Assembly: GCF_050916355.1 (NCBI RefSeq)
Contig: NZ_CP136946.1
Span: 930,001-994,000 of the forward strand
Reading direction: 5' to 3'
Length of the DNA stretch: 64,000 nucleotides
Source of the DNA: Jeongeupia wiesaeckerbachi
Lineage (GTDB): Bacteria > Pseudomonadota > Gammaproteobacteria > Burkholderiales > Chitinibacteraceae
The position numbers and the translations under genes were made by a program. Below the pieces are notes generated by a model. That model had not been told where the DNA came from, made no database searches, and saw only the letters and a list, made by a program, of their open reading frames with translations. Below, piece after piece: positions 1 through 12,410 of this stretch. Position 1 is the first letter of the stretch. Each line of letters opens with the position of its first letter.

Positions 1-22
1 TTAATTTTGCACATACAAAATC

Positions 23-35
23 ACTATGACATAGT
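23..35. promoter_or_regulatory. 13-bp perfect palindrome in an AT-rich stretch at the window edge
   Basis: ACTATG and CATAGT face each other around a single A. The first 60 bases are much richer in A and T than the rest of the window, as expected for a promoter. It could be an operator for a gene lying to the left of the window. No gene can be assigned to it here. Confidence 0.25.
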
Positions 36-172
36 CATTATTTATCGCCAGATCACAAACTGCCAGAGACGGGGCAAGCAGGGGCCTATTTCGGCCAATG
101 GTCGACAAGCTCGGCTAAATTCCGCCATTCATCGCCGATCAGCGGCAGATGAAACAACCCAAGCAAGCCCGC

Positions 173-691
173 CTAGCCGGCTTGAGCCTGCATGTACTCG
201 ACCAGCTGCGCCAGCGCCGCGCCCCAGCCCGGCTCGAAACCCATCGCCTCGTGCTGTTCACGCCCCGCCGCGTCGCGGTGCCTCACCGTCGCGGTGTAGC
301 GCGTCCCGGTGGCGATCGGCTCGAGCTCGATGATCGCGGTGAAGTGGAAATCGCCGCTGCCACGCTCGGCCGCCGCCTCGACCGGTGCGGGACGGAAGCC
401 CGGCAGCAGCACGTTGGTCCACACCAGCCGACGATTGGGCACGACGTCCAGATAACAGCCGGTGCCGGGAAAGGTCTCGCCTTCCGGCGAGCGCATCACC
501 GTATGAAAGCGCCCGCCCGGCTGCAGATCGATGTCGCAGGCTATCGTTTGCCATGGCTTTGGGGTGAACCAGTGCAGCAGGTGGGAAGGTGTGGTCCACG
601 CCGCCCAGATCGCTTCGGCCGGCAAGGGGACATCATGCGTAAAGGTCAGGTCAAGATTGGGATCAAAACAATCGGTTGAAACAGTCATCGT
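173..691 (-). CDS. SRPBCC / AHSA1-like domain protein
   Basis: Predicted 172-residue cytosolic protein of the START-like SRPBCC superfamily, in the group named after the C-terminal domain of the Hsp90 activator Aha1. Visible hallmarks are an early amphipathic helix with a conserved Trp (AIWAAWTTP), the following LHWFTP stretch, a central GGRFHTVMRSPEG strand-turn and a long C-terminal helix (EPGWGAALAQLVEYM). Members form a hydrophobic cavity for small ligands, but the ligand cannot be predicted. ATG at 691 is chosen because GTGGAG lies about 8 nt upstream; the frame stays open to 784 without a ribosome site. It stands alone, with no operon partner in the window. Family assignment is firm, function unknown. 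Confidence 0.85.
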   Translation of the reverse strand, partial: TMTVSTDCFDPNLDLTFTHDVPLPAEAIWAAWTTPSHLLHWFTPKPWQTIACDIDLQPGGRFHTVMRSPEGETFPGTGCYLDVVPNRRLVWTNVLLPGFRPAPVEAAAERGSGDFHFTAIIELEPIATGTRYTATVRHRDAAGREQHEAMGFEPGWGAALAQLVEYMQAQAG

Positions 692-852
692 GTGCTCCAC
701 AAGTACGCGGGTTGTCACAGGCCGGAATACTGGTTGCGATTTCACAAGATCGAGCAAGGCCCGCCGAAAAACAAGTCGGGCCACAGGCCTTTACACCAGC
801 ATCGCAGGCGTAGTGCACATCCGTAGTCCGTCAGCCTCTGACGGCATCGACG

Positions 853-1179
853 GTGCCCAAGGCGACATGCTGCTATGTCGCGACAGCCGCACAAGGTGTG
901 GCTCGAAACCCGGCAGGCCCTCGACAGCGGTACGCCGCCGACCGCTACCCGCTGGTCATCGAACAGTCCGAGGCCATGCAGTGCGTGATCGCCGTGATGG
1001 GCGCGCCGGGCTACGCGCTGGTGTGCGCCGAGATCGAAATCTCCTTCCTCTACGACGCCCACCTCGTCATCGAAGTCGACCGCCGCCATCGCGGCGACAG
1101 CTACTGCGTGGTCAGCGTGCCGCATGCGGGGTTGAGTACGGCGAGCGTGCAGCGGCAGTTGGCGACGCTGCTGTCGTAA
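853..1179 (+). CDS. Small hypothetical protein, possibly frameshifted
   Basis: I do not recognise this gene. The frame ending at 1179 shows strong GC3 bias and a protein-like composition from about 931 onward (YAADRYPLVIEQSEAMQCV, then EIEISFLYDAHLVIEV), so the C-terminal 80 residues look genuinely coding. The only start in this frame is GTG 853 and the first 25 residues look unnatural. The next frame has ATG 875 giving MSRQPHKVWLETRQALDSG, which would join the good frame near 929-931 by a one-base shift. Either the gene carries a frameshift or the start is an unusual one. No signal peptide or membrane segment. Neighbours give no clue to function. Confidence 0.4.
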   Translation: MPKATCCYVATAAQGVARNPAGPRQRYAADRYPLVIEQSEAMQCVIAVMGAPGYALVCAEIEISFLYDAHLVIEVDRRHRGDSYCVVSVPHAGLSTASVQRQLATLLS

Positions 1180-1186
1180 ACCGGAC

Positions 1187-1315
1187 GTAGGGCGGACGGC
1201 ATGGCCTAGGGCCATTCGGAGCGAAGCGACAATCCGCCACTCAGCTGATTCGGCGTGCCAAGCTACTGTCCACATGTCCGTCGCATCACGGTGGATTGGT
1301 AACGCCGAATCCACC
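1187..1315. repeat. Two REP-like inverted repeats in the gap before the AraC gene
   Basis: The gap between 1180 and 1490 (311 bp) holds two short palindromic units. In the first, GGCGGA at 1191-1196 faces AATCCGCC at 1231-1238 with a GC-rich centre. In the second, GGTGGATT at 1290-1297 faces AATCCACC at 1308-1315 and is followed by CTACCG. These GGCGGATT / AATCCGCC arms beside GTAGGG or CCCTAC are typical of repetitive extragenic palindromes. A related CGCCCTACGG sequence lies near 3123-3132. Nothing else is recognisable in the gap. Confidence 0.5.
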
Positions 1316-1490
1316 CTACCGTGACCGGCACGGCCACCCCTGCCGCGGGCACCGGCAAAAACGCGTCAAACCCGCCACAGCACTTGCAGCGGGATTGCAT
1401 GGACTCGGCCAAGCCGCTATAGATGCCTGCCCGCGCTCACACGCCGTGTGTCATCGCGCAAGGCCTTAATCCGACTACGCACGCGCCACA

Positions 1491-2504
1491 ATGATCGCCC
1501 TCGCCCTGCTGCTTATTGGCTATTCCGTCTTTTGCGCCGTGGCGCTGGCATTGACCCACTGTCACAGCGACGCGTTTCAGGAGTTCCGGCAATCCCGGCT
1601 GATGGGCCTGGGCTTGCTGGTGGCTTTGAGTAGCCTGCAGCTGGCGCATTTCGCCTGGCTTTATCTCGACCTGCCGCTGATTTCGTCGCTGCCTTACCGG
1701 CTCACGCTGTTTAGCGTCGCGCCGGCCTTCCTGCTGTTCAGCCAACCGCTGCTGCAGCGCCAGACCACGCCATACTGGCACTGGCCGCTGCACGCACTGC
1801 CTGCGCTGCTGGCCTTGCTGCTGCCGGCCGCACAAGCTTTGCCACTGGCCTTCATCATCGGCGCGGCCTACCTGCTGTGGCTCGGCCGCACACTGCACGC
1901 ACTACGGCAAGCGCGCGCCAATTTTCGGCGTGAAATCGGCCTGCTGGGTGGCGTCTTCATGATCGCGATCGGCGTTTCGGTACTCGGGCTGCTCCAGTCC
2001 GAGCTGCCGGACAAGCTGTTCTACAGCCTGTACGCCTGCGCGATCGGGCTGGCCTTTCTGCTGGTACAGATCGCGCTGAGCCGCCGGCCTCAACTGCCTG
2101 CCGAAGTCGCCGAGGTCGCGCAAAACACGTACGTCAACACGACGCTGACCCATGTCGACTGCGACGCCGTCGTCGCCCGTCTGACCACGCTGATGACCGC
2201 AGAGCGGCTCTACCAGACTGCCGACCTCAGCCTGCCCAGTCTTGCCGAGCTACTGACGCTCAGTCCCCACCAACTGTCCGAATTGCTCAACAGCCGGATC
2301 GGCATCGGTTTTTCCCGCTACCTGCGCGAGCAGCGCGTCGCGGCGGCCAAGGCCATGCTGCTCGACGAGCCTTCGGCCTCGGTGCTCTCGGTCGGGCTGA
2401 GTGTCGGCTTTACGTCTCAATCGAACTTCTACGAAGCGTTTCGCGAACTCGAAGGCATGACGCCCGGCCAGTATCGCAAGCTATCGAACCAGAAAGCGCC
2501 TTAG
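1491..2504 (+). CDS. Membrane-anchored AraC-family transcriptional regulator
   Basis: 337 residues. The N-terminal two thirds (about 1-195) is a series of six or seven hydrophobic segments separated by short polar loops, so it is an integral membrane sensor. The C-terminal 100 residues form an AraC/XylS DNA-binding domain: a first helix-turn-helix around LPSLAELLTLSPHQLSELLN, the linking helix with FSRYLREQRVAAAKAMLL, and a second helix-turn-helix with GLSVGFTSQSNFYEAFR and the closing GMTPGQYRK. Regulators of this layout respond to an envelope or extracellular signal; the signal here is unknown. No clear ribosome site precedes ATG 1491. The small membrane gene at 2632 follows on the same strand and could be a target. 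Confidence 0.88.
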   Translation: MIALALLLIGYSVFCAVALALTHCHSDAFQEFRQSRLMGLGLLVALSSLQLAHFAWLYLDLPLISSLPYRLTLFSVAPAFLLFSQPLLQRQTTPYWHWPLHALPALLALLLPAAQALPLAFIIGAAYLLWLGRTLHALRQARANFRREIGLLGGVFMIAIGVSVLGLLQSELPDKLFYSLYACAIGLAFLLVQIALSRRPQLPAEVAEVAQNTYVNTTLTHVDCDAVVARLTTLMTAERLYQTADLSLPSLAELLTLSPHQLSELLNSRIGIGFSRYLREQRVAAAKAMLLDEPSASVLSVGLSVGFTSQSNFYEAFRELEGMTPGQYRKLSNQKAP

Positions 2505-2631
2505 CGCTGGCCGCCAGTGCTCCGGAATGATCATTCCGGAGCAGAAAAAAACATCGCTCCGATCAAAGCGGAGGCCGGCCGCAGACGCCATCGCCACACT
2601 GGGGACTCCTATTACCCACCTGGAGTCCACC

Positions 2632-2976
2632 ATGAACTTCGCCCTTGTCTTGCTGACCGAAGCCGCGCTCAGCATTACGATCAGTCTGATCGTGTTGCGG
2701 GTGCTATCGGACCCGCTGGTCGAGCTACTGGCGCAACTTTGCCCCGACGTGCAATCGGCACGCTTTTGGTTGAGCTACAGCCAGCTGATGCTGATCATTG
2801 CGCCGCTGTTACTGGTGTTGTTCACCGATGCCGTCGTCAATGCCGGCGGCGCGGCGCCCAGTCTGAGGCTCGCTCTGATTGCGGTACTGGCCGGCTTGCT
2901 GTTCAGCCTCTACCTAATCGGCCGACGCCTGGGTGCCTTTATCACTGCGCCGGACGCTTCGGAACCCGCAGCGTGA
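2632..2976 (+). CDS. Small integral membrane protein, unknown
   Basis: 114 residues with three predicted membrane helices: about 4-26 (ALVLLTEAALSITISLIVL), 46-66 (FWLSYSQLMLIIAPLLLVLF) and 80-102 (LALIAVLAGLLFSLYLIG). ATG 2632 is preceded by GGAG at a normal distance; the frame is open upstream to 2527 but without a ribosome site. No family recognised. It follows the AraC regulator by 127 bp on the same strand and may be controlled by it. A bidirectional terminator at 3149-3180 follows. Confidence 0.7.
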   Translation: MNFALVLLTEAALSITISLIVLRVLSDPLVELLAQLCPDVQSARFWLSYSQLMLIIAPLLLVLFTDAVVNAGGAAPSLRLALIAVLAGLLFSLYLIGRRLGAFITAPDASEPAA

Positions 2977-3148
2977 ACATCCGGCTGACCGGCGCTCGAG
3001 GCTTTATCGGCGGCCATCTACGGCGCAATTCGTATGGCGCAATCGTCGCAGGCATTGCCCGCATGAAACACATCGTCGCCACATCAATCCCCGTTCGGCG
3101 CCTTACCGCCTCGCGGCGAATGCGCCCTACGGTGATGATAGCCGGACA

Positions 3149-3180
3149 GCAAGAAGCCCCGCACCGCGGGGCTTTTTGCT
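3149..3180. terminator. Bidirectional rho-independent terminator
   Basis: GCCCCGC (3156-3162), loop ACC, GCGGGGC (3166-3172), with TTTTT on the right and AAGAA on the left, so it can end both the small membrane gene and metH, which converge here. Confidence 0.8.
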
Positions 3181-3215
3181 AAGCATTGTGCTGAAACCTA
3201 ATCAGTCAACCAGCC

Positions 3216-6938
<3,723 letters not shown>

Positions 6939-7107
6939 GGCTTATCCGGTTGATTCGACGACGAAAACCGGCAATTTTACCACATCACCCCGAAGCCATT
7001 CCGCACGTGCTGCTATCCCGATGTCACATTGCAGTGCAACAATCGTCCCTTGCAGCCTAAGAAAGGCCTTGCCATAACGGTATTTGCGACCAAGGAGACA
7101 CACCAGC

Positions 7108-9519
7108 ATGTTGAGTTCTTCCGAGCGCCTCGCCACCGCTTCCACGCTCCCCGTCCGCCTCGGACTGCTGTGGCAGCGGCGACTCCGCGATGCACTGACC
7201 CGCTTTGCCCACGCGCAGACCCTGCCGCAAGTACCGTTTACGGCCAACCCGTTCTTCGCCGCGGTCGACTACCTCACCGATACCTTCGAGCGCCAGACGC
7301 TGTTCTGGGACACCTTGCGCCAGCGCGGCGACAACTATCTCGAGCACGCCAAGGCCGGCAAGCCGCCCTTGCTGCACTTCGACTACGACATCATCGTCGA
7401 CGGCCGGAAATTCAAGCGTCCGGTCAATTACGCGCTGGCCGCGATCACCCCGCCCGCCGGCGTCGTGATCGACCCGAATGCCCGCCCCTACGTGATCATC
7501 GATCCGCGCGCCGGTCACGGTCCCGGCATCGGCGGTTTCAAGGATGACTCCGAGGTCGGCATGGCGTTGCGCGCCGGCAGCCCGGTGTATTTCTGCCTGT
7601 TTTTCCCCGAGCCCGAAGCCGGCCAGACGCTGGCCGATGTCACCGCCGCCGAAGCCGATTTCCTGCGCGAAGTGATCCGCCGCCATCCCGAGTCGCCGAA
7701 GCCGGCGCTGGTCGGCAATTGCCAGGGCGGCTGGGCCGCGATGCTGGTCGCGGCGCAGTCTCCCGAACTCGTCGGCGCGCTGGTGATGAACGGCGCCCCG
7801 GTGTCGTACTGGGCCGGCAACGACGGCGGCAACCCGATGCGCTACGCCGGCGGCAACCTCGGTGGCGCGTGGACCGCGCTGCTGGCGTCCGACCTCGGCA
7901 ACGGCAAGTTCGACGGTGCCTACCTCGTCGACAATTTCGAAGGGCTCGACCCGGCCAACACGCTGGTGAAGAAGACCTACCACCTGTACGACCAGATCGA
8001 CACCGAGCCGCCGCGCTTCCTCGAGTTCGAGCGCTGGTGGGGCGGCTACTTCCTGATGAACGAGGAAGAAATCCGCTGGATCGTCGAAAACCTGTTCATC
8101 GGCAACAACCTGACCGAGGGCAAGGCCGTCAGCCAGGCCGGCGCCTTCGATCTGCGCCAGCTGCGCGCGCCGGTCGTCGTGTTCGCGTCGATGGGCGACA
8201 ACATCACGCCACCGCAACAGGCGTTCAACTGGATCCTCGATCTTTACCCGAGCACCGCGGCGCTGAAGCATTCGGGCCAGGTCATCGTCGGCCTCGAACA
8301 CAAGACCACCGGCCACCTCGGCATTTTCGTCTCGGCCAAGATCGCCCAGAAGGAACACGCCAAGATCGTCGAATTGCTGCAGGTGATCGAAACGCTCGAA
8401 CCTGGCCTGTACCAGCTGAAAATCGATACGATCACCGGCGACGACGGCAAGCCGCACTACAGCGCCGAACTGATCGAACGCGAGGTCGAGGAGCTGCGCG
8501 GCCTGCAGAAGTTCGAACGTCACGACGAAGCACCGTTTGCCGCGGTCGAAGCGATCTCGACACTCAGCACGTCGATCTACTCGACACTGGTCCGCCCCTG
8601 GCTCGCGCCGCTGGTGACCGAAGACGCCGCCCAGCTCGGCCGGCAATTGCACCCGCTGCGCGTACAGCACTGGGGCTGGTCCAGCCTCAACCCGCTGGCC
8701 AAACTCAACGCCGGCATCGCCGAGGCCGTGCGCGAACACCGCCAGCCGCGCGATCCCGAGCTGCGTCCGCTCGAACGCTGGGCATCGCAACAGCTGGCCA
8801 CCTCGCTCGACCTGTATCGCGACCTGCGCGATGCGACTAGCGAACTGCAGTTCTTCCAGACCTACGGGCTGCTCGGCCTCGCCGGTGTTGGCGTCGAGCA
8901 CATTCCCGACTACCTGAAGAAGAACGGCCAGGCCGAACCGCAGTTCGACGATAACGCCCTGCTCGCCCGGCTGCCGAAGGGCGACAACGCCGACGGCATG
9001 ATCCGCCTGGCCCTCCTGATCACCCAGGGTCTGCCGTCGATCAAGGTCGAACGCCGCAGTGCCGCGTATGAATGGCTGGTGCAGGAGCGCACGCTGGCGG
9101 CGCTGGATCCGGAAACCCGCCATGCCAAGATCCGCGAGCAGGCGCTGCTGGTCTGGCGTTTCCCGGCCGAAGCCCGCAAGACGCTGCCGCAGCTGTTCGG
9201 CAGTCGCGAAGCGCTGGTGACCGCGTTCGAGCACTTCGACGCACTGGTCCATGTGATTCCCGACGCCGCAGAGGCGCTGCGCAATCTGGAAGAACTACGC
9301 GCCGAAGCGTTGCCGACGCGAACCCAGACCGAATGGCCGGCGGCGGCAAGCCCGGCAGTTGCACCGACCGCGGACGAAAAACCGGCCCGGACCGTCACCC
9401 GACGCAAGCCTGCAGCGCCCAAACCGGCGGCCGCGCCAGCCGCCGACACCAAGGCCAAGCCGGCACGCCGCACGCCGAGCGCCGCCAAGACGGCCACCGC
9501 CAAAGAGGACAAGGAATGA
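7108..9519 (+). CDS. DUF3141 family protein, PhaC-like alpha/beta hydrolase with basic tail
   Basis: 803 residues. Belongs to the DUF3141 family, often labelled poly(3-hydroxyalkanoate) synthetase-like. An alpha/beta-hydrolase core is visible with a nucleophile elbow GNCQGG at 203-208 (Cys205, as in PHA synthases, rather than Ser), preceded by VIIDPRAGHGPGIGG. The C-terminal 43 residues (761-803) are low-complexity K/R/A/P (TRRKPAAPKPAAAP and KAKPARRTPSAAKTATAK), resembling histone H1 and the AAKP tails of DNA-binding granule proteins such as PhaF and PhaM. ATG 7108 follows AAGGAGA at a good distance. Its TGA overlaps the fabI ATG, so the two are translationally coupled. Catalytic activity of the family is not established to my knowledge. 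Confidence 0.88.
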   Translation: MLSSSERLATASTLPVRLGLLWQRRLRDALTRFAHAQTLPQVPFTANPFFAAVDYLTDTFERQTLFWDTLRQRGDNYLEHAKAGKPPLLHFDYDIIVDGRKFKRPVNYALAAITPPAGVVIDPNARPYVIIDPRAGHGPGIGGFKDDSEVGMALRAGSPVYFCLFFPEPEAGQTLADVTAAEADFLREVIRRHPESPKPALVGNCQGGWAAMLVAAQSPELVGALVMNGAPVSYWAGNDGGNPMRYAGGNLGGAWTALLASDLGNGKFDGAYLVDNFEGLDPANTLVKKTYHLYDQIDTEPPRFLEFERWWGGYFLMNEEEIRWIVENLFIGNNLTEGKAVSQAGAFDLRQLRAPVVVFASMGDNITPPQQAFNWILDLYPSTAALKHSGQVIVGLEHKTTGHLGIFVSAKIAQKEHAKIVELLQVIETLEPGLYQLKIDTITGDDGKPHYSAELIEREVEELRGLQKFERHDEAPFAAVEAISTLSTSIYSTLVRPWLAPLVTEDAAQLGRQLHPLRVQHWGWSSLNPLAKLNAGIAEAVREHRQPRDPELRPLERWASQQLATSLDLYRDLRDATSELQFFQTYGLLGLAGVGVEHIPDYLKKNGQAEPQFDDNALLARLPKGDNADGMIRLALLITQGLPSIKVERRSAAYEWLVQERTLAALDPETRHAKIREQALLVWRFPAEARKTLPQLFGSREALVTAFEHFDALVHVIPDAAEALRNLEELRAEALPTRTQTEWPAAASPAVAPTADEKPARTVTRRKPAAPKPAAAPAADTKAKPARRTPSAAKTATAKEDKE

Positions 9520-10280
9520 AAACGCTTGAAGGCCGCATTGCCCTGATCACGGGCATCGCCAACGAAAACTCGATCGCCTACGGCGTCGCGCGCTCGCTGA
9601 AAGCGCGCGGTGCCGAGCTGGTCATCACCTACGTCAACGACAGGACGCTCGACTTCATCAAGCCCTTGCTGCCCGAGCTTGAACCCGCGCTGCTGCTCAA
9701 GTGCGACGTCAGCGACGATGCCTCGCTCGATGCCACCTTCGCGGCGATCACCGACAAGTTCGGCACGCTCGACATCGCGCTGCACTCGATTGCCTTCGCC
9801 CAGAAGGACGATCTGCACGGCCGCGTCGTCGACACCAGCCGCGAAGGCTTCATGCAGGCGATGGACATCTCGTGCCACTCCTTCGTGCGCATCGCCCACC
9901 GTGCCGAACCGTTGATGAAGGACGGCGGCACGCTGATCACGATGAGCTACTACGGCGCCGAAAAGGTCGTGCCTAATTACGGCGTGATGGGGCCGGTGAA
10001 GGCCGCGCTCGAAAGCACCGCGCGCTACCTTGCCAACGAACTCGGCCCGAAGAAGATCCGCGTCCACGCCGTCTCGCCCGGTCCGGTGCAGACGCGCGCC
10101 GCCAGCGGCATCCGCGAATTCGGCCTGCTGATCGAGAACTCGATCCAGCACGCGCCACTGCGCGAGCTGATCGACATCGACGACGTCGGCGAAGCCACGG
10201 CCTTCCTGTGCGAGGATGGCGCCAAGCGCATCACCGGCTCGGTGTTCTATGTCGACGGCGGGATCAATATCGTGTCCTGA
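9516..10280 (+). CDS. fabI: Enoyl-ACP reductase (NADH), FabI type
   Basis: 254-residue short-chain dehydrogenase that reduces trans-2-enoyl-ACP in the last step of each fatty-acid elongation cycle. FabI features: N-terminal nucleotide-binding GIANENSIAYG, the CDVSDD turn, HSIAFA, and the catalytic Tyr-x6-Lys in NYGVMGPVK, followed by SPGPVQTRAASGI and the closing YVDGG. ATG 9516 overlaps the TGA of the DUF3141 gene, with AAGGA just upstream. The coupling suggests this copy may serve a special acyl pathway with DUF3141 rather than, or besides, bulk synthesis; whether another fabI exists elsewhere cannot be seen. A long hairpin at 10294-10337 follows. Confidence 0.93.
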   Translation: MKTLEGRIALITGIANENSIAYGVARSLKARGAELVITYVNDRTLDFIKPLLPELEPALLLKCDVSDDASLDATFAAITDKFGTLDIALHSIAFAQKDDLHGRVVDTSREGFMQAMDISCHSFVRIAHRAEPLMKDGGTLITMSYYGAEKVVPNYGVMGPVKAALESTARYLANELGPKKIRVHAVSPGPVQTRAASGIREFGLLIENSIQHAPLRELIDIDDVGEATAFLCEDGAKRITGSVFYVDGGINIVS

Positions 10281-10293
10281 ACAGCCGATCCAG

Positions 10294-10337
10294 GCAGAGA
10301 CGATAAAGCCAGCGAGACTGGCTTTTATCGTCTCTGC
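10294..10337 (+). terminator. Long hairpin terminator after fabI
   Basis: An almost perfect 19-bp inverted repeat: GCAGAGACGATAAAGCCAG at 10294-10312 faces its complement at 10318-10337 with one extra T, loop about 5 nt. The T-run lies inside the right arm, so termination may use the shorter inner stem GCCAG/CTGGC plus TTTT. Confidence 0.6.
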
Positions 10338-10371
10338 GCCCTTCCTCCAATCCAATCACCCCGGCCCAAGC

Positions 10372-10746
10372 ATGACCCTAAGCCACCTTGCCCTCGTTGT
10401 CGCGCTTCTCTCCCCAGCCGCCTGGAGCTACGTCGGCTGCCACCAGAGCAGGGACGAATTCGACAACCTCGATTGCCTGAACGACATTTATCAGCAGGCC
10501 AACCGCGACCTCGGCACCAGCTACAAAACGCTCGACCGATATCTGGATGACGCCGGCAAGACCGCGCTGCAACGCAGCCAGCGCGACTGGCTGGGCCTGC
10601 GCAAACGCGAATGCAGTTACCGGAACGCGACCGGCTTCTACATCAACTTCGAATGCGCCACGCGCATCACGAGCAAGCGCACCGCCTTTTTCGCAGACCG
10701 GATCCGCGAGTGCCGCTATTCGAGCTGTAAAAACAACATGCTGTAA
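10372..10746 (+). CDS. Secreted LprI-like (DUF1311) protein
   Basis: 124 residues with an N-terminal signal peptide (hydrophobic LALVVALLSPAAWS, probable cleavage near residue 19). The mature part matches the lysozyme-inhibitor LprI N-terminal domain: DCLNDIYQQANRDLGTSY, then ALQRSQRDWLGLRKREC, with paired cysteines at the start and end of the domain and two more near the C terminus, suggesting disulfides in the periplasm. LprI of Mycobacterium inhibits lysozyme; many DUF1311 proteins have no proven role, so I call only the family. No good ribosome site before ATG 10372. A bidirectional terminator separates it from the convergent ilvA. Confidence 0.8.
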   Translation: MTLSHLALVVALLSPAAWSYVGCHQSRDEFDNLDCLNDIYQQANRDLGTSYKTLDRYLDDAGKTALQRSQRDWLGLRKRECSYRNATGFYINFECATRITSKRTAFFADRIRECRYSSCKNNML

Positions 10747-10750
10747 AAAA

Positions 10751-10775
10751 ACCGGCCCAGTGGGCCGGTTTTTGA
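10751..10775. terminator. Bidirectional terminator between the LprI-like gene and ilvA
   Basis: ACCGGCCC (10751-10758), loop AGT, GGGCCGGT (10762-10769), flanked by a run of A on the left and T on the right. It serves both converging genes. Confidence 0.85.
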
Positions 10776-10786
10776 TTGCCTCGTGA

Positions 10787-12310
10787 TCACGACGCGAGGA
10801 AGAGCTTGTACGCCTCGTTGTCGGTCTCGATCCAGTACGGGTAGCCGAGCTTGTCGAGGAAGGCGGCGAACTCGGCGTCGTCCTCTTGCGGCACCTGGAT
10901 GCCGACGAGGATGCGGCCGTAGTCGGCACCGTGGTTGCGGTAGTGGAACAGGCTGATGTTCCAGCCGACGCTCATGTTCTCAAGGAAGTTGAGCAGCGCG
11001 CCCGGACGCTCGGGGAATTCGAAGCGCAGCAGCCGCTCGTTGGTCACCTGCGGTGCATGGCCGCCGACCAGATGGCGCACGTGCAGTTTGGCGAGTTCGT
11101 TGTCGGTCAGGTCGGTTGCCGGCAGGCCATGGCCGGCAAGCTTTTCGATCAGGTCGGTGACTTCCTGGCGATTCTGGATCGACAGGCCGACGAAGACGTG
11201 GGCCTTGTCGTCGGCGCCGTAGCGATAGTTGAATTCGGTGACATTGCGTGCGCCGACAAGGCCGCAGAACTGACGGAACGCGCCCGGTTGTTCCGGCACG
11301 GTGACCGCGAGCACCGCCTCGCGGCCCTCGCCGAGTTCGGCCTGTTCGGCGACATAGCGCAAGCGGTCGAAGTTCATGTTCGCGCCCGAGGTGATCGCGA
11401 CCAGCGTCTGGCCCTCGATCTTCTCGCGCGCCGCCCACGCCTTGGCGCCGGCGACGGCCAGCGCACCGGCCGGTTCGAGGATCGAGCGCGTGTCTTCGAA
11501 CACATCCTTGATCGCCGCGCACATTGCGTCGGTATCGACGAGGATGATGTCGTCGACGAATTCCTGGCACAGCCGGAACGTTTCCTCGCCGACCTGCTTG
11601 ACCGCAACGCCGTCGGCAAAGATGCCGACCTGCGGCAGGGTGACGCGCTCGCCGAGCTTCAGCGACAGATACATCGCATTGGCGTCGGTCGGCTCGACAC
11701 CGATGATCTTCACCTCGGGGCGCAGCCGCTTGATATAGGCCGCGACCCCGGCGATCAAGCCGCCACCGCCGACCGGGATGAACACCGCGTCGAGCGGGTC
11801 CGGGTGCTGCATCATGATTTCCATCCCGCAGGTGCCCTGGCCGGCGATCACGTCGGGATCGTCGAACGGATGGATGAAGGTCGCACCGCTTTCCTCGACC
11901 AGCTTCATCGCGTGCAGATAGCAATCCGAATACGAATCGCCGACCAGCACCGCCTCGGCGCCACGGCGGGTGACGGCGTCGACCTTGATGCGCGGCGTCG
12001 TCGCCGGCATGACGATGGTCGCGCGACAGCCGAGCTTCTGCGCCGACAGCGCCACGCCCTGCGCGTGGTTGCCGGCCGATGCGGCGATCACGCCACGGTC
12101 GAGCTCGCTGCGCGACAGCTTGACCATCTTGTTGTACGCGCCGCGAATCTTGAACGAGAACACCGGCTGCATGTCTTCGCGCTTCAGCAGCACCTGGTTG
12201 CCGATGCGGCGGCTCAGATTGGGCGCGAGTTCCAGCGGGGTTTCAATCGCCGCGTCGTAGACGCGGGCGGTGAGGATGCGTTCAAGATATTGGTTCTGCG
12301 GCTGGCTCAT
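10787..12310 (-). CDS. ilvA: Threonine deaminase (biosynthetic)
   Basis: 507-residue pyridoxal-phosphate enzyme that converts threonine to 2-oxobutanoate, the first step toward isoleucine. The PLP lysine is K54 in FSFKIRGAYNKM; the phosphate-binding glycine loop is VGGGGLIAG near 190. The C-terminal part (about 330-507) contains two ACT-like regulatory domains (LAVTVPEQPGAFRQFCGL and LLRFEFPERPGALLNFLE), so this is the isoleucine-inhibited biosynthetic form, not the short catabolic one. ATG 12310 gives the usual length. Converges with the LprI-like gene and is followed upstream by the YedA-type exporter on the same strand, 100 bp away, probably a separate unit. Confidence 0.97.
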   Translation of the reverse strand: MSQPQNQYLERILTARVYDAAIETPLELAPNLSRRIGNQVLLKREDMQPVFSFKIRGAYNKMVKLSRSELDRGVIAASAGNHAQGVALSAQKLGCRATIVMPATTPRIKVDAVTRRGAEAVLVGDSYSDCYLHAMKLVEESGATFIHPFDDPDVIAGQGTCGMEIMMQHPDPLDAVFIPVGGGGLIAGVAAYIKRLRPEVKIIGVEPTDANAMYLSLKLGERVTLPQVGIFADGVAVKQVGEETFRLCQEFVDDIILVDTDAMCAAIKDVFEDTRSILEPAGALAVAGAKAWAAREKIEGQTLVAITSGANMNFDRLRYVAEQAELGEGREAVLAVTVPEQPGAFRQFCGLVGARNVTEFNYRYGADDKAHVFVGLSIQNRQEVTDLIEKLAGHGLPATDLTDNELAKLHVRHLVGGHAPQVTNERLLRFEFPERPGALLNFLENMSVGWNISLFHYRNHGADYGRILVGIQVPQEDDAEFAAFLDKLGYPYWIETDNEAYKLFLAS

Positions 12311-12410
12311 GGGCGTGTTCTTCGTGGCTGCGGGAATACGGGAAACTACTGTAGCGGGGATGGCCCGGCGAGGCCAGCGCCAATCGCGCGGCACCAGCGC
12401 CGGCGCCGGG

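Noticed and set aside
6939..7107. Cobalamin or SAH riboswitch before metH
   Set aside because: The 169 bp lack the conserved B12-box blocks and the SAH-aptamer core; the space also holds the divergent promoter.
7057..9252. Long antisense frame opposite the DUF3141 gene
   Set aside because: Same effect of high GC3 on the opposite strand; the DUF3141 gene has a ribosome site and a recognisable fold.
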